Shown here piece by piece: positions 1 through 10,104 of a DNA stretch of 53,292 nucleotides. This stretch comes from Gnetum montanum. Taxonomy: Eukaryota; Streptophyta; Gnetopsida; Gnetales; Gnetaceae. Position numbers and translations under genes: made by a program. Below the pieces are notes generated by a model, which saw only the letters and a program-made list of their open reading frames with translations, was not told the origin of the DNA and made no database searches. Each line of letters starts with the position of its first letter. Within the stretch, counting starts at the first letter, position 1. The stretch is from assembly GCA_015680685.1 (NCBI GenBank), contig MNCI01015922.1, forward strand, positions 409,440-462,731. The letters run 5' to 3'.

Positions 1-229
1 TGCTCGAATAAAGAGCCGTTCACTCTAGGACTCCTACTGCGGGCACATGGGAAAAATTCTAACTCTGGAGTGATCAATCTGGCAGAGCTTCACTACTTCA
101 AGCCAGGATTGGGAAATAAGGGGAGTGCCGCCTCTTATTTATAGATATGGTAGCGGACTGCGATATCGCGTACTCAATATCGCAGGGAAAGATGCGATAT
201 CGCGGCACTATGCATGTCGCGTCTCATCA
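1..229 (-). mobile_element. Family A LTR, 5' part (U3 + R), cut by window edge
   Basis: Read on the minus strand this begins TGATGAGACGCG at position 229 and runs through a GCGATATCGC array (160-169, 176-183, 194-203), a TATA box (minus strand, about 135-144) and a leader with GAGTTAGAATTTTTCCC to TCTTTATTCGAGCA. It matches the + strand LTR at 52752-53030 closely in the same order. CpGs are well preserved, which suggests a young copy. The rest of the LTR lies left of the window. Confidence 0.85.
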
Positions 230-477
230 GTAACCCAGTAGTGTACCTAGGATCTACGCTTGGTAACCCCAGCAGTAGTCGTGCACGAGGTCCAAGATGT
301 GTACGAAGGATTAAGGAACGGATGCTCATCGCACTTAGGTTAGCTTAGACTTCATTTCCTATTACTCGTTAGTTTAATTAAGATTATTCTCCATTGTCTC
401 TAGGAGTAGCATTAGTTTAGGATCACATCATACGCCTCACTCTGGACTAAACCATACGTGACAAAGCAAATACTAGT
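230..477 (+). mobile_element. Family A LTR, internal-to-3' fragment
   Basis: In + orientation GTAACCCAGTAG...GATCTACGCTTGGTAACC...ACCATACGTGAC matches the second half of the family A solo LTR (minus strand of about 40490-40245). It points opposite to the LTR part at 1-229 and begins exactly at that LTR's terminal TG. The simplest reading is that a minus-strand family A element inserted into a plus-strand family A LTR. The fragment stops at the single N at 478, so its 3' end is not seen. Confidence 0.8.
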
Positions 478-1129
478 CNCACATGCCCTTAGGCTTGCTG
501 GCAAGTAGGGGTAGAACTTAAGAATAGAAGAAGATCAAATGAGGTTTTATATTTTTCTACTAGCTTCCTTGTTTTGGAAACATTTTTTTGGTTTCATGGT
601 ATTTGTGTAAATTTATATTTGAGAAACAATTTTGCAAATGTTTTGTAGAGCTTTGTATTCATAGGTGTTGGGTTTAAAACTAGTACTTCCTTTGCACCTG
701 CTATATTGCTAGCATAAGGGCATGTCCTAGGCAAACCTCACCTTTCCCTTCAAATGTTGATAAAGGACATACTAGTAAATTCATTGATAATGCAAAGTTT
801 TAGGTTATAGGTTATAGGTTTCAAATTTGTTCTTACCAATTTTCTTTCCAAAGGCTTCAATGGCAAATTTTAAACTTTCTAAAGATTGGATTTTTTAATG
901 AAACAAAGGCTCCATTGCTTTAATGCATATTTTTATTTATTTACTAAGCATAGTAATTTCTCTTTGGTATAATTCATCCTTTCAAAATACAAGGTTCACC
1001 CCTATTTTTTAATAACCAAGGCAGTTGTAAACGGGCAATCAACCATGGTGTGGCAAACTAAAGGTCAAAAGAGATGACCTTGGATAAATTGCTCCCTATG
1101 AACATGTGTTTAAATAAAATAAAAAATAT
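478..1129. other. Unrecognised AT-rich interval after a one-base gap
   Basis: Position 478 is a single N that probably marks a contig join. The following 650 bases are AT-rich with short homopolymers. I see no open frame with recognisable protein sequence, no LTR end and no RNA gene. Confidence 0.5.
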
Positions 1130-1132
1130 TTA

Positions 1133-1386
1133 GGCCCTATTTAGTTGATTAATTCTTTGGGTGTTATTTTTGCCAAATCTAGCTATATTATTTAGAAATT
1201 TGTTTAGTTTTGGTTGGTTGCATGGAGTTTTACCCATATACATCTTCCGATTCATGTTGGGTTCACTATTTTTAATGTTTTTTTTATTTGGATCAAATTT
1301 CACCTTTTGAAGTGTAAAGGTCATAGATTTGTAAAGTGGACATCTCGATGGATTCAACATCTATGAATTCATAACCAAATAAGCCC
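1133..1386. mobile_element. Tourist-like MITE (PIF/Harbinger type)
   Basis: A 254-bp non-coding element has terminal inverted repeats GGCCCTATTTAGTTGATT at the left and, on the other strand, GGGCTTATTTGGTTATGA at the right. Both are followed inward by AATTC. It is flanked by the 3-bp direct repeat TTA at 1130-1132 and 1387-1389. A TTA/TAA duplication with GGSCYTRTTTRGTT-type ends is the usual signature of Tourist MITEs mobilised by PIF/Harbinger transposases. No transposase is encoded. Confidence 0.75.
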
Positions 1387-1473
1387 TTACAAATTTGATG
1401 AGGATGGAATATTGATAAGCACTTAAAATAATAACTAAGAAGTTGTAGCTTTAAGTCTCTGTATAACCATGCA

Positions 1474-1712
1474 TATTTTGTAAAGTTGAACTACAAGACT
1501 ACGTACTATACATTTTTTTAAAGGTGGATTGTCGTTTCTTGTTCTCTGTCCTATATCCATTTTGTAAGAAAACATGTGCCATGTCTGACAATACCTATTT
1601 TGTAACGTTGGATTACAAGACCATGGACTATACATTAATATTTTCTTAAGATCGATCGATCCATGGTTGTTTCTTGCCCTATGTCGTGTATCCATTTTGT
1701 GGGGAAGCATGT
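1474..1712. repeat. Diverged two-copy tandem duplication
   Basis: The unit at about 1474-1580 (ATTTTGTAAAGTTGAACTACAAGAC...TATCCATTTTGTAAG) recurs at about 1597-1712 (ATTTTGTAACGTTGGATTACAAGAC...TATCCATTTTGTGGG) with small indels. No coding content is recognisable. Confidence 0.65.
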
Positions 1713-1721
1713 TTCATGCAT

Positions 1722-1746
1722 TCATCCATCCATCCATCCATCCATT
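1722..1746. repeat. (ATCC)n microsatellite
   Basis: About six tandem copies of a CATC/ATCC tetranucleotide directly follow the second unit of the preceding duplication. Confidence 0.9.
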
Positions 1747-2400
1747 GATGAGGACTTTTTTGTATTGTCTTGCTGTTTCTGGTCTTGTCTAAGATGCGAT
1801 ATGTGGGCAGGCATTTGTCTTGTTTTTCAGGCGTGCGTGAAAAAGCAAAAGTCTAAAGTTGATAACCACGTAGGCGTGTGTCTCTCTTGCATTAATCTTT
1901 CCATTTCATTTGGTTAAACGTCATATTTCATGGAAGTGTTTGTTCAGCTCTCTATCTCAAATGCGTATGTTCTTTTGTAAAAACAAGTGTTGTCTTTTAA
2001 ACGCGTTCGCCGATTTATGATGAATCCCACCAAAGCACGCAAAGCCAGATCCCTTGAGTTTGACTTAAAAGGCGGGTTATGTAATATATTTATGGGTACT
2101 CCACTCATGAAAAAAGTAAATTCAATGCTATATTAAATACTTAGAAATTTAAACTGAAACGGAATTCTTTAACTTGATGTGGTAAAAGAGGTAAGCATAG
2201 TCTAGATACAAAAGCCTATAGAGGGAGTAGAGGGAGTCGTGGGGTGAGACACCTCCCGCCTAAGAAATAAGAAATATGAGTTTACAGGGAGAGATATTGA
2301 CAAAATTGAGTTGCTGTTTCGCAATCAAGTTCTCCGAACACTAAGGAAATGACTCAATGGGCCCCTAAATCCTAGCAAGTAAAAATAAAACCCTTGAACA
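1747..2400. other. No recognisable gene
   Basis: Mixed-composition DNA. Short frames are present but none resembles a known family. I see no element termini. Confidence 0.4.
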
Positions 2401-2448
2401 AAAACACAAAAAGAATGGCTTCCTAAAACACAAAAAGAATGGCTTCCT
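2401..2448. repeat. 24-bp tandem duplication
   Basis: Two adjacent copies of a unit containing ACACAAAAAGAATGGCTTCC. Confidence 0.85.
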
Positions 2449-2611
2449 ATCAAGGAAAAGAGATGGTTCACAATCTCTCTATCTACATCAAATTTTTATT
2501 CGATTGGAGGTATCCTTGATGCTCTTACTAGTCAAATGCCTGTTGAGCTACAATTCAATGTAGGGGCACTTTTCATTATCAAACCAATGTTTAGCCATGT
2601 CCTCTAGATTT

Positions 2612-2850
2612 TCTAGAGGCACCTCTCCATCTCTCTTTTGTCATCTACTTGCCTCTTGACATCCTCTTCATGCTCCCTCCTCAAGTGATATTCTTGTTCC
2701 TTCTTGGCCTCTACCTTAATCCATTGCCTCCTTTCCTCCTCTTCCTAACATCTCTTCTGGTCCATCTCTTACTATCCACAACGTTCCTCTTCAACCTTGG
2801 TCACTTCCTCCTAGAACTCCTTTCAAACTTGTTCACAAAGACTTCAAATC
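2612..2850 (-). pseudogene. Decayed charged coiled-coil coding fragment
   Basis: On the minus strand one frame reads as a highly charged Glu/Lys/Arg/Gln helix of about 60 residues. It contains stretches such as EEEERRQWIKVEAKKEQEY and REHEEDVKRQVDDKREMER, interrupted by three TAG/TAA stops and ended by a TAG. The composition is that of a long coiled coil, as found in spliced ORFs of plant retroelements and in many cellular proteins. I cannot name the family. The hydrophobic plus-strand frame over the same bases is most likely just its antisense. Confidence 0.4.
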
Positions 2851-2966
2851 TTAATCTACCTTCTCTAGTGGACCTTACATTTCAAGCAATACTCTACATC
2901 TTTAATGACCTTATGAATCTTTTCCTTGGCATTCAACCTTTGTTTTCCTTAGCAAAACCCTTATGA

Positions 2967-4348
2967 ATCTACCTAACATTAGTTAATTTCAACCCTTGTT
3001 TGGTGAGGCTAACCATTCTTTGTAACTATCTTCATTTGATTATGTTTTCCTATCACTTTGGGTTTGATTATTTGCATCATTTGTATGCTAACATTTTTCT
3101 ATTTAGTAATTCTCACATGTGGGAGATCTTTTTAGTTTGAGTGAAGTTAGCATAGATGGAGGGTTGGTTAATTTTAGAGGAACCCTGGGATGTTCTATAA
3201 TCATTTGTGATTTGTAGTAGTAAAGTCCATGACCTGTGGCCTTTCACCAACCTCTATGAAGGAGGATTTACTCTTGGCAAACAACATAAACTGAGGTAGA
3301 ATTTGGTTGACCTTTGTATGAGAGTTAAAAAATAATAAACAAGTCATGTAGGCACATTTTGATTTGGTTATAACTTTGGATAAAATCTTATTATGCACGA
3401 TGAGTATACATTTTAACTTTGGCATATTCAAAATAGAAAGTTTGGTGCTTGCTTCAACAAATTTCGGGTTGGATGGTGGTAGAATTCAATTTGGATATTT
3501 TAACCTTGCAATATTCATTATTTGGTGATTTGATATTTGCATATGTCTTTTGTGTTAACATTTTTGGATGCAACACCACTTGTGCATGACTATCTAGTTG
3601 CCTAATGCTTGGTTCCAAAACCCTTAAGGAAATACTTGTAATTTATTTTCCCTACTCAATCATGTGAATTAACTTTATCCTTTATTTTTGCCTCCTAATT
3701 GAACACATGTTAGTAAAGAGGAGTAGTTGGAGAAGGTGATGCTTAGATTAGAATTTATACTTTTTCTAGCATTTGTTTAAGTTAGGAATTTTGGGTGATT
3801 TGTAAATTGTAATATTCAATTGGTGTTTTTGTACTATGTAATGTCCTTTGGTTGGCATGTGGGGACTTTGTACTTGCTTGTCTTTGGTGCAAGTCCAACT
3901 TTACTTTTTTTATTTTATTTAAGTTTGGTGTTTGGAATGTTATTGTGGAATTTGTTATCAAATTTCATTTTGAAATAATCATAGCCTAATTCTTTATTTA
4001 ATATTGAAAAGTACATTATTTATTCTATTTTTATGTTAATGTTTTAGTTATTGTTTATTTTTGGCTTAGGCATTAGAGGCATTGAACTATTGTTGCATAG
4101 TGAATTCATTGGATTTTGTATACAAGGAGCTATTGGCAATGAAATTTTATATTTAATTTATTCTTTTATCTTTCTCATGTGTACATGTTATGTTGATTTT
4201 TTATATGTTAGAAGATTCAAAAGAATTTTTTATTTTGCAGATTTTTGGTAGCCTGATCTATTAAATGATGTGGAAGGCCCAATTGAGTAAAATTAAATTT
4301 TTTCTAATTTTGTAGTTGTGATATCTTTGCTATTTGGATCAATTTTAG
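2967..4348. other. AT-rich interval without recognisable gene
   Basis: About 1.4 kb of T-rich sequence just upstream of repeat C. Short frames exist but show no family resemblance. It could be decayed element or intergenic DNA. Confidence 0.4.
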
Positions 4349-7234
4349 GTTGATCTTAGGCTTGTTGGAAAGCTTAAACTGCAATTTATAAGATGTAAAA
4401 TTTTTAATCAATTGAAATTTAGGTTATAATTTAAAATTGTCTTGATAAAGAGGTCTTGAATAAAACTACTTAGCATCTAGAATAGAAATTGGTGATGAAA
4501 CACCACAAAATTTTGCATGTTATAACCAATATTCATCATGTAGCTTTCACCCCATGGAACTCGAGGTAGATTTTCATTGTAAATGTGAAAATTGTAATTC
4601 ACAATGGATAATTTCACATGCTTTATACTTTTGGGGCTGAAAAATGCCTCACAAGTGGTCAAAGCCTCGTTCCTCAAATGAAAAAAGTCACCTAGTGTCT
4701 ATATTTGGGCTTGGGAAGGTCAAAATGCCTTTTGGAATGCCAAAAAAGGCAATTTGATAGGTTTTATGGGGGTAAGACATTTTTCTATGTTGAAAACACA
4801 TGTAGGGTGTAGATAGCATGGAAGGGTAGGGGGTTTGAAAACTTTCCCCCCTTCAACGTGGAGACCAAAGACACATTTTGGAAAATTTCCCCCCAAACTA
4901 GAAAGTTTTCCCTTAGCCTGGAAAGTTTTCCTCCCCAACATGGAAAATTCAATCCCCCAATGTGGAAGCCACAAGAAGCAAAATTCATCAAGTTGTGCAC
5001 TTCAACGTTGACTAGCCACTTTAATAAGCATGGTGGAAAGCTCAGTGTGGAAGATTCATCTCTAGTGTGGAAGGGCTACCCTAGTTACTATTCTTAGTAA
5101 ATGGAATAGCCATGGGGGGAAGCACTTACTATTTTTTGGAACCCTCCAAATTTGGGCATCCTTTTCACGTAAATTTGGCAGCCAATTTGCAGCCTCATTT
5201 ATGGCCCAAAGACCCTATAAAAGCTACCCTCCAACACCATTGAGAGGTTCTCAAGGAATTTTAGAGCAAGCCCTACATTTTTAACAAGGTTGAACAAAAT
5301 TTTGACAAGCAACAATTTGCATACACGCAACTCCATGCCTAGGGCATTTTTAGGAACTCAAGAGGTTTTGCAAGTTCCCATCCTTGTAGTCTCTTCTGGG
5401 ATTGAGGCCGTGAGACTTGGTGGATTTTGATGTTAACACTGCACTTTTGGGATTTTGAACCCAACGTGGAGCAACTTAGCATCCAAATATCCCCCCTTGC
5501 TCACCCCCACAACAACGACCAAATTGCAGATCCAAGGTTGCAGTAGTGAAGAAATGTCCTATAGCATCAAGAATGGCTTGGCACCTGAATCGTGGAGCAG
5601 ATCATCTTAGCTTTAATGGGCTATTAAACTCTTGTACAAGTGGACCCCCTTTTTTGCTCATCCAAGCACCATTTGTACATATTTTTCTAACTTATTCTTT
5701 ATTCTTGTCTCAATAAAGTTTTAAGTTTTGAGTTTTGTGTTCAAAGATAAATTTATTATTTGTGCATTATTCGGATGTGTTTGTATTTCTACATTNGGTA
5801 AGACATTTTTCTATGTTGAAAACACATGTAGGGTGTAGATAGCATGGAAGGGTAGGGGGTTTGAAAACTTTCCCCCCTTCAACGTGGAGACCAAAGACAC
5901 ATTTTGGAAAATTTCCCCCCAAACTAGAAAGTTTTCCCTTAGCCTGGAAAGTTTTCCTCCCCAACATGGAAAATTCAATCCCCCAATGTGGAAGCCACAA
6001 GAAGCAAAATTCATCAAGTTGTGCACTTCAACGTTGACTAGCCACTTTAATAAGCATGGTGGAAAGCTCAGTGTGGAAGATTCATCTCTAGTGTGGAAGG
6101 GCTACCCTAGTTACTATTCTTAGTAAATGGAATAGCCATGGGGGGAAGCACTTACTATTTTTTGGAACCCTCCAAATTTGGGCATCCTTTTCACGTAAAT
6201 TTGGCAGCCAATTTGCAGCCTCATTTATGGCCCAAAGACCCTATAAAAGCTACCCTCCAACACCATTGAGAGGTTCTCAAGGAATTTTAGAGCAAGCCCT
6301 ACATTTTTAACAAGGTTGAACAAAATTTTGACAAGCAACAATTTGCATACACGCAACTCCATGCCTAGGGCATTTTTAGGAACTCAAGAGGTTTTGCAAG
6401 TTCCCATCCTTGTAGTCTCTTCTGGGATTGAGGCCGTGAGACTTGGTGGATTTTGATGTTAACACTGCACTTTTGGGATTTTGAACCCAACGTGGAGCAA
6501 CTTAGCATCCAAATATCCCCCCTTGCTCACCCCCACAACAACGACCAAATTGCAGATCCAAGGTTGCAGTAGTGAAGAAATGTCCTATAGCATCAAGAAT
6601 GGCTTGGCACCTGAATCGTGGAGCAGATCATCTTAGCTTTAATGGGCTATTAAACTCTTGTACAAGTGGACCCCCTTTTTTGCTCATCCAAGCACCATTT
6701 GTACATATTTTTCTAACTTATTCTTTATTCTTGTCTCAATAAAGTTTTAAGTTTTGAGTTTTGTGTTCAAAGATAAATTTATTATTTGTGCATTATTCGG
6801 ATGTGTTTGTATTTCTACATTTTGCATCTCTCTCAAGTCCCTGGTTGATTTGTTGAACCAGCCAAGTTGCCCCGAATCTCATTTTTATTGTGAAGGCCTT
6901 CGGGGTTCAGGGTTGAGGAACTACTTGCGCCAAGGATCCTTGGTTCTTATTTCAACAATCAAGGTTTTTGGTTGCAACAGCTTTTCTTGCCATTTACAAG
7001 CTTTGCCTTCATTTTTTGCAACCAAGACCTTTGAAAAATCAATGTTGGTCTTTCCCCCTTGTGACCAAAACTGCAATGTGGAGGTTGCAGGTGCTTGGGT
7101 TGTGGTTTTTTACAACACTTGCTGTGAATTTTAAGGCCCAAAGCCAATGCTAATATCTCTTTCCCCATTGTTTTTATTGCCAAAAGTTTAATTTCCAACT
7201 TCTAAAAGTGGGTGGTTTAAATCATCGGTGAGTT
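4349..7234 (+). mobile_element. Repeat C copy 1, LTR-like promoter block (length inflated by assembly)
   Basis: Begins GTTGATCTTAGGCTTGTTGG and ends GGTTTAAATCATCGGTGAGTTG, the same boundaries as copy 2 at 7244-9240. It has a TATA box CCCTATAAAAGC at 5216 (duplicated at 6242) and an AATAAA signal at 5712 (duplicated at 6738), about 500 bp downstream, as in a U3-R-U5 order. The region from 4771 occurs twice because of an assembly duplication, so the true length is about 1.86 kb. The middle has runs such as CTAGAAAGTTTTCCC and GTGTGGAAG that recur across this element family. The LTR assignment is inference from promoter and polyadenylation layout; no confident PBS follows. Confidence 0.6.
4771..6821. 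repeat. Exact 1025-bp direct duplication around one N (likely assembly artefact)
   Basis: Bases 4771-5795 and 5797-6821 look identical and are separated only by a single N at 5796. The second copy runs on into TTGCATCTCTCTC, the natural continuation seen in copy 2 of repeat C. Unmerged overlapping contig ends explain this better than a real tandem duplication. Confidence 0.85.
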
Positions 7235-7243
7235 GGATTAATT

Positions 7244-9240
7244 GTTGATCTTAGGCTTGTTGGAAAGCTTAAATTGCAATTTATAAGATGTAAAATTTTT
7301 AATCAATTGAAATTTAGGTTATAATTTAAATTTATCTTGATAAAGAGGTCTTGAATAAAACTACTTAGCATCTAGAATAGAAATTGGTGATGAAACACCA
7401 CAAAATTTTGCATGTTATAACCAATCTTCATCATGTAGCTTTCACCCCATGGAACTTGAGGCAGAATTTCATTGTAAATGTGAAAATTGTAATTCACAAT
7501 GGATAATTTCACATGCTTTATACTTTTGGGGCTGAAAAGTGTCTCATAATTGGTCAAAGCTTTGTTTCCCCAAGTGAAAAAAAGTCACCTAGTATTTATA
7601 TTTGGGCTTGGGAAGGTCAAAAATGCCTTTTGAAATGTCAAAAAAGGCAATTTGATGGGTTTTATGGGGGGTAGACATTTGTTTACGCTGAAAACACATG
7701 TAGGGTGTAGATAGCATGGAAGGGTGGGGGGTTTGAAAACTTTCCCTCCTTCAACGTGGAGACCAAAGGCACATTTTGGAAACTTTCTCCCTAAACTAGA
7801 AAGTTTCCCCCTAGCTTAGAAAGTTTTCCCCTTAACATGGAAAATTCAATCTGTCAATGTGGAAGCCACAAGAAGCAAAATTCATCAACTTGTGCACTTC
7901 AACATTGACTAGCCACTTCAACAAGCATGGTGGAAAGCTCAACGTGGAAAATTCATCTCCAGTGTGGAAGGGCTGCCCCAGTTACTATTTTTAGTAAATG
8001 GAATGGCCATGGGGGGAAGCACTTACTATTTTTTGTAATCTTCCAAATTTGGGCACCCATTTCATCTAAATTTGGCAGCCAATTTGCAGCAAAATTACAT
8101 CAAATTTGCAACCATTTTTGTAGCCCAATCATAGCCAATTTATAGCCCCATTTATGGCCCAAAGATCCTATAAAAGCTAGCCTCCAACACCATTGAGAGG
8201 CTCTTAGTTCCAAAAAATTTTAGAGCAAGTTCCACATTTTTAACAAGGTTGAGCAAAATTTTGACAAGTAACAATTTGCATACACACAACTCCATGCCTA
8301 GGGCATTTTTAGGCACTCAAGAGCTTTTGCAAGTTCCCATACTTGTAGTCTCTTGGACCCCAGCGTGGAAGCATTGAGGCCTTGAGACTTGGTGGATTTT
8401 GATGTTAACATTGCACTTCTAGCATTCTGAACCCAACGTGGAGCAACGTAACATGCAAATATTCCCCCTTGCTCATCCCCACAACAGCAACCAAATTGCA
8501 GATCCAAGGTTGCAGCAATGAAGGGAGGTCCTATCGCATCAAGAGTGGCTTAGCACCCAGATTGTGGAGCAAATCATCTTAGCTTCAATGGGCTATTGAA
8601 CTCTTGTACAAGTGGACCCCCTTTTTTGCTCATCCAGGCACCATTTGTACATATTTTTCTAACTTATTCTTTATTTTTTTCTCACTAAAGTTTTAACTTT
8701 TGAGTTTTGTGTTCAAAGATAAATTTATTATTTGTGCATTATTCAAATCTGTTCATATTTCTACGTTTTGCATCTCTCTCAAGTCCCTGGTTAATTTGTT
8801 GAACTGGCTAGGGTGCCTCAAATCTCATCTTTATTGCGAAGGCCTTGGGGTTTCAGGGTTGAGCAACTACTTGCATCAAGGATCCATGGTTCCCATTTCA
8901 ACAATTAAGGTTTTTGGTTGCAATAGTTTTTCTTAGTGCTAGAAGGAGGGCCTTTGCCTAAATTTTTTAGTTAGATCTATTATTTTTATTACCATTTCCA
9001 AGCTTTGCCTTCATTTTTTTGCAGCTAAGACTTTTGAAAAATCAACGTTGGTCTTTCCCCCCTGTGATCAAAACTGCAACATGGAGGTCGTAGGTGGTTG
9101 GACTTTGATTTTTTTACAGCACTTGCTATGAATTTTAAGGCCCAAAGCTAGTGTTGATATCTCTTTCTCCCATTGTTTTTATTGCCAAAAGTTTAATTTC
9201 CAACTTCTAAAAGTGGGTGGTTTAAATCATTGGTGAGTTG
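7244..9240 (+). mobile_element. Repeat C copy 2, LTR-like promoter block
   Basis: Collinear with copy 1 and visibly similar over its whole length. It has two extra stretches of roughly 55 bp, near 8098-8155 and 8934-8990. TATA box TATAAAAG at 8169; the downstream AATAAA is decayed to ACTAAA. Copy 1 ends about 10 bases before this copy begins, so the two blocks are almost head-to-tail. This copy leads into a C-rich leader and then gag of element D, so it may be the 5' LTR of that element. Confidence 0.6.
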
Positions 9241-9279
9241 ACCCCCCCCTCCCCGTGTTCCCCCCCCCACCCCCCACCC
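9241..9279. repeat. C-rich tract (G-quadruplex-prone on minus strand)
   Basis: Runs of 8, 4, 9, 6 and 3 Cs separated by one to five bases lie exactly where repeat C homology ends. The minus strand has enough G-runs for a quadruplex. The tract could also have been produced or altered by sequencing error. Confidence 0.7.
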
Positions 9280-10104
9280 AAAACTCCAAGCGAAGAGAAT
9301 TAGTAGCTACATAGAACCAATTTTAGTGGAAAAATACTAACTTTCCACTTTGGGATTTCAACCTTTTCCCACACATCAATATTGAGATAGGAGGTGTGAG
9401 ATTCCCATTACCTCACCCCCCTTCTTTCCTCCCTCTATCATACCCAGCATGGAAGTAGTTGGGAGGCCAATGTTGGTGAAATTTAAAACCAATTCTATAA
9501 CCAGATTTGCTTTTGTTGCAAGGTAAAAACCATTTTCTAGCCAAAACTCCCAAGGAATCCAATGTTGCCTTTACCTCCCCCTTGTGGCAGAAACCTTAGT
9601 GTGGAAGCTGTAGGTGGTTTGGGTGTTGGAATTTCACAACATCTGTTGTGAATTCCTAAAACAAAGCCAACATTGATTCCCATACCAATTAAGCCCACTT
9701 TTCCCTCTTGGTGAAAGTTGGAAACCTACCAAAAATATCTTTGGAAATTGCCAAGTTTTCATTTTGGTCTTCAAAACTTTCCCCCCTCTCTCGAATGTTG
9801 GAATAGGAAGGTGTGATATTTCCATTATCTCACCCCCCCTCCCCAGCCTCTTTACCCCCTACCATACCCAGTGTAGAGGCACTTGGGAAGCCAACTTGGA
9901 GGAGGTTTAAAGCCAACGTTGCTAATATTCTATTTCTAGTAAAGGGGTAAACCCCCCTTATCCCCCACTTACTAATTATAATAACAATATCATTTTTTGT
10001 CATTTTCATTTTCTCTAAGAGTTTTTGAATTCTATTCGCTAGAATTTACTCTTGATTTAACATTTGTAGACTATTTTGTTCAAGCAATCCTTAGCATTAT
10101 AGTC
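9280..10104 (+). repeat. Leader of element D with diverged repeated units
   Basis: GGAGGTGTGAGATTCCCATT near 9391 recurs as a diverged copy near 9805, each followed by CTCACCCCC and then ATACCCAG. Bases around 9545-9735 resemble the end of repeat C (compare about 9025-9210): CCCCCTTGTG, GTGTGGAAGCTGTAGGTGG and TTGTGAATT in the same order. This is untranslated repeat-built leader between repeat C and gag; no coding sequence is recognised. Confidence 0.6.

Noticed and set aside
2649-2966. 105-codon Leu/Phe-rich plus-strand frame that looks like a membrane protein
   Set aside because: The complementary strand encodes a decayed charged coiled coil; hydrophobic antisense of Glu/Lys-rich codons explains the composition.
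5884-6123. 79-codon frame present twice with identical sequence, suggesting a conserved gene
   Set aside because: The second copy is part of the 1025-bp assembly duplication, and the frame lies in U3 of an LTR-like block.
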